A stretch of DNA of 64,000 nt, taken from NCBI GenBank assembly GCA_016710785.1, contig JADJUE010000001.1:434001-498000 (forward strand), given 5' to 3'. How positions within the stretch are numbered: position 1 is the stretch's first letter; every line of letters starts with the position of its first letter. The translations under genes and the position numbers were made by a program. The notes beneath the pieces were generated by a model. The model did no database searches. It worked only from the letters and a program-made list of their open reading frames with translations, and was not told where the DNA came from. This stretch comes from Candidatus Epilinea brevis. GTDB lineage: Bacteria > Chloroflexota > Anaerolineae > Epilineales > Epilineaceae. This document shows, in pieces, positions 38,775 to 49,849 of this stretch.

Positions 38775-40045
38775 AGCCGCGGCAGGAACAGCTTGTCCAC
38801 CGCCTCCCCGGCCGTCCCCGTCCCGCGCGGCGGCGTAGGCGAAGGCTCCATGGTCGGGGCGGTAGCCGTCAGCGTGGGCGTCGCTTCGCTTTCCGCCGTC
38901 GCGCTGGGGGTCGCGGTCGCGGTCGCCGTGGCTGTGGCCGTCTTGGTCGCGGTCGGGCCAGGCGGCCGGAGCGTCGGCGCGGGCACGATGGCCAACGCTG
39001 CGTCCAGGGCCATGACCACCGCCCCGCCCTGCCAGTCCGCCAGCTGCTCCGCGGGAAGCGCCAGCGGGTTCTGGCCGGCGAAGGCCGCCGCCTCGCCCAT
39101 GGCCTCCAGACGAAAGTAGCCGCTGAGGATGAGGCGCTCGTCGGGAAGGTCCACGGTCAAGGCATAGCCATCATGCGCGATGACCGCCGCGTCGTCGTGG
39201 GCGGCGGGGGCGATGCGGCAGCTGTGCCGGGCGGCCTCCGGCGGGACCATGCGGCCCAGACCGGTCTGCGTCACCTGGTCCGCCAGGGGATCGGCGAGGG
39301 CCAAGGTCAAAGCATCCGCTCCGGAGGCGCCGGCGTCCCCGGGGGCGATGCCGGCGACCGTTGCGTAATGCCCCCCCACCCGCCGCCAGGCCTCGCCCTG
39401 CCGCTCCCAGACCCCCAGGGCCACGACCAGCGCCGCGCCCTCGTCCGTCCAACGGCGCAGCCAGGCCGGGTCGGGAACCAGGCGCGTCTCCACCCCATAC
39501 ACCTCGCCCAGGCGGCGGGAAGCCAGGTAATCGCGCAGACCCCCTACCAGGCCCTCCCAGGCGGTGCCCCGGCGCTCCGCCGTGCCGCCGCGACCGTCCG
39601 TGCCCAGCCGCAAGGCCAGGTCCTCCACCAGCGAGCCCAGGTTGGCCGGGTCGTGGTCGTCCTTGGCCCGCCCGAAGACGGGATAGAAGGTGACCAGGCC
39701 ATGCCCGTCGCTGACGGCCGGCGGGGGCACGCGGCCCGGCTCCGCGCGGCTGTCCAACCACCACAGGGCATCGGCCAAGGCTACCGGGGCAGCGAAGGTC
39801 CACTGGGCGGGCCGTCCGGGCTGTGTCGCCGGCCGGCTCCAGCCGCGACGGCATTGCGAGAAGTCCGGCATGCCCGTCGGGGCGTAATCCACCATGCTCC
39901 CCGGCAGCCAGGCCCAGTCCTGGGCGGGACCCGCAGGCGCCGCGGTCGCGGATCGCGCCAACAGCAGCGCGGCAACGAGCGCGGTCACGGCCCGCCCCGG
40001 TCCGCTCATCCCGCCCCTGATCCTGCTCCTGCGATCCCTGGGCAT
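38522..40045 (-). CDS. Secreted C39-like protein with Thr-rich tail; 3' end overlaps vapC
   Basis: From ATG 40045 (strong ribosome site GGGGAGGAAC) it has a basic N-terminus and a signal (ALVAALLLARSATA). The core (WTFAAPVALADALWWLDSR, DDHDPANLGSLVEDLALR, GGHYATVAGI) resembles papain-like C39 proteins. The position expected to hold the catalytic Cys before P-V-A is Ala, so activity is doubtful. A Thr/Ala repeat (TATATATATATPS) precedes the secreted-protein motif KLFLPRLQ. The frame then runs on antisense through vapC for about 250 bases to a stop at 38522. The true end may be near KLFLPRL, displaced by insertion of vapBC. Confidence 0.65.
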   Translation of the reverse strand: MPRDRRSRIRGGMSGPGRAVTALVAALLLARSATAAPAGPAQDWAWLPGSMVDYAPTGMPDFSQCRRGWSRPATQPGRPAQWTFAAPVALADALWWLDSRAEPGRVPPPAVSDGHGLVTFYPVFGRAKDDHDPANLGSLVEDLALRLGTDGRGGTAERRGTAWEGLVGGLRDYLASRRLGEVYGVETRLVPDPAWLRRWTDEGAALVVALGVWERQGEAWRRVGGHYATVAGIAPGDAGASGADALTLALADPLADQVTQTGLGRMVPPEAARHSCRIAPAAHDDAAVIAHDGYALTVDLPDERLILSGYFRLEAMGEAAAFAGQNPLALPAEQLADWQGGAVVMALDAALAIVPAPTLRPPGPTATKTATATATATATPSATAESEATPTLTATAPTMEPSPTPPRGTGTAGEAVDKLFLPRLQATGSGMALSGNARSSLPSIVTSFVRSLSAKATNSQSYAEQSLSRASSSTESESTSNSEPASRRSASACSENACSKVRWPRRK

Positions 40046-40205
40046 GTTCCTCCCCCGACCGACTGCGACCTTCGACCGATTGCGCCGTCCCAACGGCAGC
40101 GCTATCCTTCGCGGCCCATCACAACGCAGCGGGCCGGCCCTCGTTACGGCCCCGCTCGGCCCCATCCTTCGGGCGCACCCGGCGCCCCGCCCCTCCGCAG
40201 GTGCC

Positions 40206-41300
40206 ATGCCCCGCAGCCCCCGACGCCACGCCGCCGCCCCACCGGAAGCCCAGGACGCGCCCGACGCCGCAGCCCTTGAGCAGCCGCTGGAAGCGCTGGA
40301 AACCGCGGTCGCCCCGACCGACGGCGACGCCATCATGGCCCCCTCACCGGACGATCTGGCCCTGCTCGGCCGCCTCTTCGGGCGCGGACAATCGGTGGTC
40401 GAAGGTGAGGAGACCGAAGGCAGCCGCTCTGGATTCGTGGCCCTGATCGGCCAGCCGAACGTCGGCAAGAGCACCCTGCTCAACGCCCTGGTAGGCGAGA
40501 AGGTGGCCATCGTGTCGCCGCGGCCGCAGACCACTCGGCGGCGGATCCTGGGCATCCGCACCGAAGGGCCACTGCAGGCGGTCTTCATCGACACGCCCGG
40601 CCTGCACCGGCCCGTCCACGAGCTGGGCAAGTCCATGGTCCGCGCCGCTCGCGCGGGCATCCGGGACGCGGATGTCGTGGTATGGGTGGTGGACGCCTCG
40701 CATGCCCCGGACGCCGCCGACGCGGTGACGGCCGGGCGCGTCAAGCGCGGCGCCCGACCGGTGATCGTCGCCCTGAACAAGGCGGACCTGCTCAAGCCCG
40801 AAGACATCACCGCCCGCGTCGCGGCCTACAGCGCCCTGGTGGACGGCGCGGAATGGGTCTTGACCATCGCCAGGACCGGGCATAACGTGGCGATCCTCTG
40901 GTCGGCCATCGCCAGGCTGCTCCCGGCGCACGCCGCCTTGTACGATGAGGACCAGCTGACGGACCAGTCGGACCGCCAGTTCGCCGCGGAATTGATCCGC
41001 GAAGCGGCCCTCATGCACCTGCAGGAAGAGGTGCCGCACGGCCTGTCGGTACAGATCGAGGACTGGAAGACACGCGAGGACGGGCTGGTGCAGATCGGCG
41101 CCAAGATCTTCGTGGAGCGCCAGGGCCACAAGGCCATCGTCATCGGCAAGGGCGGTCAGATGCTGAAGACCATCGGCACCGCGGCCCGCAAGGAAATCGA
41201 GCGCAACCTGGACACCCGCGTGTTCCTGGAGCTGTTCGTCACCGTGAAACCCCATTGGCGCCGCAGCTCGGTTGAGGTGCAGCGCCTCGGCTTCGACTGA
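40206..41300 (+). CDS. era: GTPase Era
   Basis: The protein has 364 residues. The GTPase domain is complete: GQPNVGKSTLLNAL (G1), PQTTRRRI (G2), DTPGLH (G3), NKAD (G4). It ends in a KH domain with VIGKGGQMLKTIGTAARKEIE. Era binds the 3' end of 16S rRNA and assists 30S assembly. From ATG 40206 it has a 60-residue Pro/Ala-rich extension absent from other Era proteins; Met 40335 is an alternative start that removes most of it. TATCCT at 40103 may be the -10. Confidence 0.95.
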   Translation: MPRSPRRHAAAPPEAQDAPDAAALEQPLEALETAVAPTDGDAIMAPSPDDLALLGRLFGRGQSVVEGEETEGSRSGFVALIGQPNVGKSTLLNALVGEKVAIVSPRPQTTRRRILGIRTEGPLQAVFIDTPGLHRPVHELGKSMVRAARAGIRDADVVVWVVDASHAPDAADAVTAGRVKRGARPVIVALNKADLLKPEDITARVAAYSALVDGAEWVLTIARTGHNVAILWSAIARLLPAHAALYDEDQLTDQSDRQFAAELIREAALMHLQEEVPHGLSVQIEDWKTREDGLVQIGAKIFVERQGHKAIVIGKGGQMLKTIGTAARKEIERNLDTRVFLELFVTVKPHWRRSSVEVQRLGFD

Positions 41301-41340
41301 CACACAGGGGCCTATGCTGCCCCGGGAAGGCTGTCACGCC

Positions 41341-42249
41341 ATGAACGCACCCATCCTCGTCACCCTGGACGGCTCGGAACTGGCCGAGCAGGCCCTGCCC
41401 CATGCCGCCGCCCTGTCGCGGCTGCTGGGCGCGCCCCTGCTCTTGGTGCGCGTTCCTGAGCCGGTATGGGTGGCCGACGTCAGCGCCGGATTGTGGATCT
41501 CACACCCCGCGGAAGATGCCGAACATCAGGCCGAGGCGCGGGCCTACCTGGAGGCCGTGGCCGCGCGGCCGGAGCTGCAGGGCCTCAGCATCCGCACGGA
41601 GCTGGCCGCCTATCCGGCGATCCAGGGCCTGCTGGAGGCCATCGCCACGGCACATCCCCGCCTGGTGGTGATCACGACGCATGGCCGCTCGGGGCTGCAG
41701 CGCGTGGTCCTGGGTTCGGTGGCGGAAAAGTTGATCCGCGCCGCCCATGCTTCGGTCTATGTGGTGCGTGCGGCCGAGGCCCCGCAGGCGCCGGCCTTCG
41801 GCCGCCTGCTGGTGGCCCTGGACGGTTCGCCCTTGCCGGAAGCGGCCCTACGGCAGGCCGAAGCGCTGGCGGCGAACGGCGCCGCGCAGCTGCTGCTGGC
41901 CCACGTGCCCATGGTGCCGGGCTATGCCTCCGCCATCCCGGAGTCCGCGGGCCTGCAGCCCAACCTGATGCTGCGCGAGATGGAGGAAGCCACGGCCTAC
42001 CTGGACGGCCAGGCCAAGCGCCTGACGGCGGCGGGCATCGAGGCGGAGACGCGCCTGGAGGTGATCGCCGAAGGCACGGTGGCCGAGGGCCTGCTGACCG
42101 CGGCGCGCGACTGGCGGGCCGACGCCATCTTCCTGACGCCCCATGGCCGCACGGGCCTGGGCCGCTGGCTCTTCGGCAGCGTCAGCGCGGACCTGGTGCG
42201 GCATGCGGACCGGCCGGTGTGGCTGGTGCGGGAGGGCGCGGAGGGCTAG
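41341..42249 (+). CDS. Tandem universal stress protein (two UspA domains)
   Basis: The protein has 302 residues made of two UspA folds: ILVTLDGSELAEQALPHA at the start and LLVALDGSPLPEAALRQA at about residue 158. Each ends in an ATP-binding loop (THGRSGLQRVVLGSVAEKL and PHGRTGLGRWLFGSVSADL), so both halves look able to bind nucleotide. Such proteins act in stress survival through poorly known partners. It starts 40 bases after Era and may share its transcript. Confidence 0.94.
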   Translation: MNAPILVTLDGSELAEQALPHAAALSRLLGAPLLLVRVPEPVWVADVSAGLWISHPAEDAEHQAEARAYLEAVAARPELQGLSIRTELAAYPAIQGLLEAIATAHPRLVVITTHGRSGLQRVVLGSVAEKLIRAAHASVYVVRAAEAPQAPAFGRLLVALDGSPLPEAALRQAEALAANGAAQLLLAHVPMVPGYASAIPESAGLQPNLMLREMEEATAYLDGQAKRLTAAGIEAETRLEVIAEGTVAEGLLTAARDWRADAIFLTPHGRTGLGRWLFGSVSADLVRHADRPVWLVREGAEG

Positions 42250-42355
42250 CGGGAAGGGGCTTCTTGGGGCGGGGAGCATAGAGGCGGGGAGCACAGGGAA
42301 ACAGGGCGCCTGATCCGGCGGGAATCGCCAGGGCTGCGGCGGAGCGGCGGATCGC

Positions 42356-42397
42356 TTGACACGGAACAAGCGTTCGCATACAATAGAACACACGTTC
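42356..42397 (+). promoter_or_regulatory. Consensus promoter with two LexA-type boxes
   Basis: TTGACA (42356-42361) and TACAAT (42379-42384) are 17 bases apart. GAACAAGCGTTC (42364-42375) fills the spacer and GAACACACGTTC (42386-42397) lies just after the -10. Both match GAAC-N4-GTTC, with centres 22 bases apart. A LexA dimer at either site would block transcription of the S24-fold gene at 42493. Confidence 0.88.
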
Positions 42398-42492
42398 GCG
42401 TATCGTGATCGCTTCGCTACGGCATCCGCTCCCAGCCAGCCATCCGGCGACCGCCGGATCCCCCGCCGGATCACCCGCCCAGGAGACCCGCC

Positions 42493-42987
42493 ATGAACAG
42501 CAAGGCCCGCATCGCCCTCACCCAGCCCGCCGGCGCGCAGCGCATCGCGGCGCCCCTCGGTCGGCGCACCACCCCATCCCCGGCCCCGGCCGAGATGGCC
42601 TTCCATCCCGCGCTCCTGCTTCGCGACATCCTGGCCGCAACGCAGGGCCTGACGGCCGAGCAGGCTGTCGCGCCGCCCGCCCGCCTGGAGACCCTGCCGG
42701 CCCGCGGCGCCATGCTGCGCGACAGCCTGCTCGGCCCGGGCGACCTGATCATGCTCCAGCCGGAAGCCCCGGTGGCCGACGGCGAGCTGGCCGTGGTCCA
42801 TCTGGATGGCGCCTCCACCCCCGTCCTGCGCCGCGTGCATACCGATAGCGGCTGGTTGCGCCTGGTGCCCGAAGACCTGCGCTACCCGGTGGAGCTGCGC
42901 CCCGCCGAGCGGGTGCGCATCCTGGGCCGGGTGCTGAGCATCATGCGTCAGGCGCGTCCGGCCGCGCAGGTGCCGATGGCGATCTGA
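42493..42987 (+). CDS. LexA/UmuD-fold (S24) protein lacking the catalytic dyad
   Basis: The protein has 164 residues. After a 60-residue flexible N-terminus without a helix-turn-helix comes an S24 fold: LLGPGDLIMLQPEAPVADGELAV, LRLVPEDLRYPVELRP, and RILGRVLSIMR. Where LexA and UmuD have the nucleophile Ser in G-x-S-M, this protein has Ala73 (RGAML). Where they have the Lys general base it has Arg113. It should fold and dimerise but not self-cleave. The promoter is SOS-type with two LexA boxes. It could regulate a polymerase or repressor by pairing; this is inference. Confidence 0.75.
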   Translation: MNSKARIALTQPAGAQRIAAPLGRRTTPSPAPAEMAFHPALLLRDILAATQGLTAEQAVAPPARLETLPARGAMLRDSLLGPGDLIMLQPEAPVADGELAVVHLDGASTPVLRRVHTDSGWLRLVPEDLRYPVELRPAERVRILGRVLSIMRQARPAAQVPMAI

Positions 42988-43015
42988 TCCCATGGCGATC
43001 TGATCCCGAGCCCTC

Positions 43016-43024
43016 TGGTATCAT
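43016..43024 (+). promoter_or_regulatory. Extended -10 promoter, TGGTATCAT
   Basis: TG-G-TATCAT lies 61 bases before the TTG start of the Clp gene. It matches the recurrent promoter element of this window. Confidence 0.6.
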
Positions 43025-43085
43025 TGCCTCCGATCGTTCCCCCCGGATCCGCGCCCGCGGTTCCTCGCTCGGAGGCAGGCTCCCG

Positions 43086-45553
<2,468 letters not shown>

Positions 45554-45557
<4 letters not shown>

Positions 45558-46567
45558 TCCGCGTCGCGGTCTTCGGCGCCACCGGCTACACCGGGCTGGA
45601 GCTGGTCGGCATCCTGGCCCGCCATCCAGCGGTGGAGATCCGCTTCCTGGTCTCCGGCTCTCAGGCCGGCCGCTCGCTGCGCGCCGTGCATCCCGCCGCC
45701 CCGGACCTGCCGCTGGTTGGCGCGGCCGAGGCGCCCTTGGGCGCGGTGGATGCGGTCTTCCTCTGCCTGCCCCATGGCCAGTCGGCGCGCACAGCCGCCG
45801 CGGCGCTCCAGGCCGGCGCGCGGGTGATCGACCTGAGCGCGGACTACCGGCTGCGCGACGCCGCCGAATACGAAGCCTGGTACCAGGCGCCGCATCCGCA
45901 TCCCGAGCTGCTGTCGGAAGCGGTCTACGGCCTGACGGAGGCCTGCCGGGCGTATCTGCCGGAGGCCCGCCTGGTGGCCAACCCGGGCTGCTACCCCACC
46001 TCCATCCTGCTGCCGCTCTGGCCGCTCTTGGAAGCCGGCGCCCTGACCGGCACGGTCATCGCCGACAGCAAGAGCGGGGTCAGCGGCGCCGGACGGATAC
46101 CCAAGGTGGGCACGCTCTACGCCGAGCTGGCGGAGAACTTCTACCCCTACGGCATCGGTCAGACGCACCGGCATTGGCCGGAGATGCGGCAGGAGATGAA
46201 CGGCTGGTCGGCGGCGGCGCCGGAGCTGGTCTTCGCCCCGCACCTGCTGCCGGTGACGCGGGGCATGCTGTCGACGCTGCACCTGGAGCTGGCGGCGGGC
46301 TGGGATCTGGACCGGGCGCGCTTGACCCTGGAATCGCGTTACGCCACGGAAGCCTTCGTCCGCGTCCTGCCGCCGGGCGAGGCGGCCAGTCTGGCCCACG
46401 TGGCGCGGACGAACCGCTGCGTCATCGGCGTGCATGCGGCGGGGCCGGCCAACCGCCTTGTACTCACGAGCGCCCTGGACAACCTGGTCAAGGGCGCCAG
46501 CGGGCAGGCGGTGCAGAACTTCAACGTCATGTTCGGTCTACCGGAAACGCAGGGGCTGGTGGCCTGA
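45554..46567 (+). CDS. argC: N-acetyl-gamma-glutamyl-phosphate reductase
   Basis: This enzyme carries out the third step of arginine synthesis: NADPH reduction of N-acetylglutamyl phosphate to the semialdehyde. The protein has 337 residues, the usual size. It has a Rossmann motif (VAVFGATGYTGLELVGIL), catalytic Cys146 in NPGCYPTS, and the His region in APHLLPVTRGML. The ATG overlaps the Clp stop. argB follows 16 bases downstream. Confidence 0.97.
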
Positions 46568-46583
46568 TGGACCGGGTGACCTG

Positions 46584-47336
46584 ATGGCCTTGTGGGTGCT
46601 GAAGCTGGGCGGCCTCCCTCTGGATGACGCGGCACAGCGTGCGGCCTTCGCCGCCGTGGTCGCGGCGCGGCCGGCGGGAAGCACGGTGGTGGTGCATGGC
46701 GGCGGGCCGCTGATCAATGCCTACCAGGAGCGGCTGGGCCTTCCGGTGCGCAAGGTGGCGGGGCTCAGGGTGACGGACGATGCGGGGCTGGAGCTGGCGC
46801 AGATGCTGCTCTCGGGGCTGTGCAACGAGCGCCTGACTGCTGCGCTGCTGGCGGCGGGCGTCGACGCCTGCGGCCTCTCGGGGGTGGACCGCGGCCTCTT
46901 GCGCTGCACGCGCAAGTGGGTGGACGGGCAGGACCTGGGCTGGGTGGGCGAGATCACGGGGCTGCGGCGCGAGGTACTGGACGATCTGTTGGGGCTGGGG
47001 GTCACGCCGGTGGTCTCGCCGATCTCCTTGGGTCAGGATGACGGCCGGATCTACAACGTCAACGCGGACGAGGCGGCGGCGGCGGTGGCCGCCGGGATGG
47101 GCGCGGCTGAGCTGGCCTTCGTCGCCGACGTGCCGGGGGTCCGCCTGGCGGATGGGCAGGTGGCGCAGCGGCTGGACCGGGCGGAGGCCGAAGGGTTGAT
47201 GGCGGACGGCACGGTTCACGGGGGCATGGTCCCGAAGCTGCGCGCGGCATTGGATGCGCTGGCGCGGGGGGTGCGGGCGGTACGCATCGTCGACGTGGCG
47301 GGGCTGGCGGGCGGCGGTGGGACGGTGGTGGTGTAG
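46584..47336 (+). CDS. argB: Acetylglutamate kinase
   Basis: It phosphorylates N-acetylglutamate with ATP. The protein has 250 residues, somewhat short because it lacks the N-terminal helix that forms the arginine-inhibited hexamer. The fold motifs are VLKLGG at the start, VVVHGGGPLINAY, and NVNADEAAAAVAAGMGA. LysZ-like acetylaminoadipate kinase is a related possibility, but the arg context decides for ArgB. Feedback inhibition by arginine is probably absent. The expected next gene argD is pushed away by an inverted-repeat element. Confidence 0.93.
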   Translation: MALWVLKLGGLPLDDAAQRAAFAAVVAARPAGSTVVVHGGGPLINAYQERLGLPVRKVAGLRVTDDAGLELAQMLLSGLCNERLTAALLAAGVDACGLSGVDRGLLRCTRKWVDGQDLGWVGEITGLRREVLDDLLGLGVTPVVSPISLGQDDGRIYNVNADEAAAAVAAGMGAAELAFVADVPGVRLADGQVAQRLDRAEAEGLMADGTVHGGMVPKLRAALDALARGVRAVRIVDVAGLAGGGGTVVV

Positions 47337-47442
47337 CGGGTGTAGCGAGTGGACGGGCGGTGGGAACGGCGAGGTGCCTTAGGCGGGAGGCAGGAGTCGG
47401 GAGGGGTTGGAGGTTGGAGGCACGGGGTGCGATCGGGGAGAT

Positions 47443-47940
47443 TGGCTGGCGGGTCGGACCGTGACCTTCGGATGAGGGGGGTTTTCGCAGGGGGGCTAAC
47501 AGCGCCCCCCTGCACCCCGCCGCTGGGGGCTAGGGCCCCCAGACCCCCGCAACGGGTCGCTCACGTACGAGGAGTCGGCGTGGGCGGATGGCGCCGCTTG
47601 TGCCCACGGTTGCCTGCGTTGACTTGCGTCGTCCCACACCCTCGCGCTCCAAGGAAGACACCACGCGGTGAATAAGCCGCTCTGCCGGAGGCCCCTGCCT
47701 GCGAGCCCCCCTTGGCTTCCTTTCCAGTCAGAGATCCAACCCGCATGCAGGAGATGGATTACAAGCCGAACAGACGTCCGCCCCCAAGGGCGATCACCCG
47801 CCGCCCAACGAGAACGCAACGATGACGATCCGTACTTTGGGGGTCTGGGGGCGGTGCCCCCAGCGGCGGGGTGCAGGGGGCGCTGTTAGCCCCCTGCGAA
47901 AACCCCGCACATCCGAAGGTCACGCCCCGACCCGCCAGCC
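47443..47940. mobile_element. 498-bp element with about 105-bp terminal inverted repeats (MITE-like)
   Basis: Left arm 47443-47548 and right arm 47838-47940 are inverted copies, over 90% identical; both begin TGGCTGGCGGGTCGG when read inward. Each arm also contains its own hairpin (GCAGGGGGC...GCCCCCTGC). The 289-base interior has no convincing gene. No target-site duplication was found. The element separates argB from argD in the arginine cluster. Confidence 0.75.
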
Positions 47941-47986
47941 ACACCCCCACCACCCCCCAGAATTTCATCGCAACCCGCACCCCCTC

Positions 47987-47995
47987 TGATATCAT
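47987..47995 (+). promoter_or_regulatory. Extended -10 promoter, TGATATCAT
   Basis: TG-A-TATCAT lies 64 bases before argD, just after the inverted-repeat element. It would give argD-argJ their own promoter after the insertion. Confidence 0.6.
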
Positions 47996-48059
47996 TGCGC
48001 CTTCCTTCCGAACAGGCCGATCCGCCGCGCGCCGATCGCCACCCCAGAGCCCGAACGCC

Positions 48060-49265
48060 ATGACCCAGCCTGCCCCGTCCGTCAACGAGAACACCGCCGC
48101 CCTCGCCGACTCCCTGCTCGTTCCCACCTACGCTCGCGGCCCCTTGGTCATCGACCGCGGCGAGGGCGTTTGGTTGTATGACGATACCGGTCGCCGCTAC
48201 CTAGATTTTGGGGCCGGCATCGCCGTCATGGCCCTGGGGCATTCCGATCCCGAATGGGTGGCCACCGTCCGCGAGCAGGCCGGGCGCTTGACCCATGTGT
48301 CCAACCTCTACCACACCCATCCCCAGACCGATCTGGCCGCGCGACTGGTGACCCACAGCTTCGCCGATCGCGTCTTCTTCGGCAACACCGGGGCCGAGGC
48401 CAACGAGGCCGCGTTCAAGTTTGCCCGCAAATGGGCCCGGCAGACCCATGGTCCCGACAAGTTCGAGATCGTCGCCTTCACCGGCAGCTTCCACGGGCGC
48501 ACCATGGCCACCGTCGCCACCACCTGGAAGGCCGCCTACCGCGAGCCCTTCGCACCCCTCATCCCCGGTGTGCGCTTCGCGGCCTTCAACGACCTGGCCG
48601 CCGCTCGCGAGGCCATCGGACCCGCCACCTGCGCCGTCATCGTCGAGCCCGTGCAGGGCGAGGGCGGGGTGTTGGCGGCCAGCCCCGAGTTCCTCGAGGG
48701 CCTGCGGGGCCTCTGCAACCAGGCCGATGCCCTCCTCATCTTCGACGAGGTGCAATGCGGCCTCGGACGCACCGGCCGCCTGTGGGCCCATGAGGCCTGG
48801 GGCGTGACCCCCGATATCATGACCCTGGCCAAGCCCTTGGCCGGCGGCCTGCCCATCGGCGCCGTCCTGGTCACCCAGCGGGTCGCTTCGGCCATCGGAC
48901 CCGGCGACCATGGCAGCACTTTCGCCTGTGGCCCCCTGGTGGCGGCCGCGGCCTGCACCGTCTTCGACCGCATCCGCCACCCGGACTTCCTGGCCCAGGT
49001 GCGCCGTGTGGGCGAGCATCTCCTGAATCGCTTGCGGCAGGTGGACAGCCCGCGCATTGCGGCGCTGCGAGGCAGCGGGCTCTTCGTCGGCCTCGAGCTG
49101 GACCGCCCCGTCAAGGGGCTGTTGGCCGCCGCGCAAGAGCGCGGCCTTTTGGCCATCAACGCCGGCGAACGCGTCATCCGGCTCTGCCCGCCCCTGGTGG
49201 TCAACGAGGCGCAGGTGGACCAGGCCGTCGACATCCTCGCGGCCTGTCTCAGGGAGCTGGATTGA
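48060..49265 (+). CDS. argD: Acetylornithine aminotransferase
   Basis: This PLP enzyme converts N-acetylglutamate semialdehyde to acetylornithine using glutamate. The protein has 401 residues from ATG 48060. Motifs are FFGNTGAEANEAAFKFAR, FTGSFHGRTMATVATT, EPVQGEGG, IFDEVQCGLGRTG, and the cofactor Lys in TLAKPLAGGLPIG. It starts a tight run of genes: its stop overlaps the argA start by TTGA. Confidence 0.97.
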   Translation: MTQPAPSVNENTAALADSLLVPTYARGPLVIDRGEGVWLYDDTGRRYLDFGAGIAVMALGHSDPEWVATVREQAGRLTHVSNLYHTHPQTDLAARLVTHSFADRVFFGNTGAEANEAAFKFARKWARQTHGPDKFEIVAFTGSFHGRTMATVATTWKAAYREPFAPLIPGVRFAAFNDLAAAREAIGPATCAVIVEPVQGEGGVLAASPEFLEGLRGLCNQADALLIFDEVQCGLGRTGRLWAHEAWGVTPDIMTLAKPLAGGLPIGAVLVTQRVASAIGPGDHGSTFACGPLVAAAACTVFDRIRHPDFLAQVRRVGEHLLNRLRQVDSPRIAALRGSGLFVGLELDRPVKGLLAAAQERGLLAINAGERVIRLCPPLVVNEAQVDQAVDILAACLRELD

Positions 49266-49849
49266 GCGCCGGGGTCATCCGCCCCGCCGCGTCCGAGGAC
49301 GTGCCCACCCTGGCGGACATGATCGCGCGGCACGTGACCAGCGGCGACGTGCTGCCGCGCTCGGCGGAGAGCATCCGGGCCACCTTGGGCGATTGGGCGG
49401 TGGGCCAGGACGACGACGGTCGCGTGGTGGCCTGCGGCTCCCTGTGGAGCTACTCGCCCCTGTTGGCCGAGGTACGCTCTCTGGTGGTGGAGCCCGGCCT
49501 GCGCAGCGCCGGCTGGGGCGGGCGCGTGCTGCAGGCCTTGGTGGTGGAGGCTCAGCGCCGGGGCATCGCCACCCTGTTCACCCTCACCCGCGCCGTCACC
49601 TTCTTCGAACGGCAGGGCTTCACCATCACCGACAAGTCGGTGTTCCCGGAGAAGATCTTCAAGGACTGCCAGGCCTGTCCGCTCATCGACGATTGCGACG
49701 AGATCGCGCTGTGGATGGACATCACCGGCGGTGGCCTGGCCGAGGAGCTGAAGCGCCAGCGCCTGGCGACCGCCCTGGCCCTGCGTCGCGCGCAACGGCG
49801 CGCGGCCGACGCAGTGAACCCTCTGAACGCGAAGGAGATCGAGCGATGA
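49262..49849 (+). CDS. argA: GNAT-type N-acetylglutamate synthase
   Basis: It acetylates glutamate with acetyl-CoA. The protein has 195 residues from TTG 49262. A GNAT fold is present with acetyl-CoA loop VVEPGLRSAGWGGRVLQALV. The C-terminal KIFKDCQACPLIDDCDEIAL, with two Cys pairs, matches the short ArgA of Mycobacterium rather than the long E. coli enzyme. Gene order argD-argA-argH with 4-base overlaps (TTGA, ATGA) supports the role. Confidence 0.88.
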   Translation: MSAGVIRPAASEDVPTLADMIARHVTSGDVLPRSAESIRATLGDWAVGQDDDGRVVACGSLWSYSPLLAEVRSLVVEPGLRSAGWGGRVLQALVVEAQRRGIATLFTLTRAVTFFERQGFTITDKSVFPEKIFKDCQACPLIDDCDEIALWMDITGGGLAEELKRQRLATALALRRAQRRAADAVNPLNAKEIER

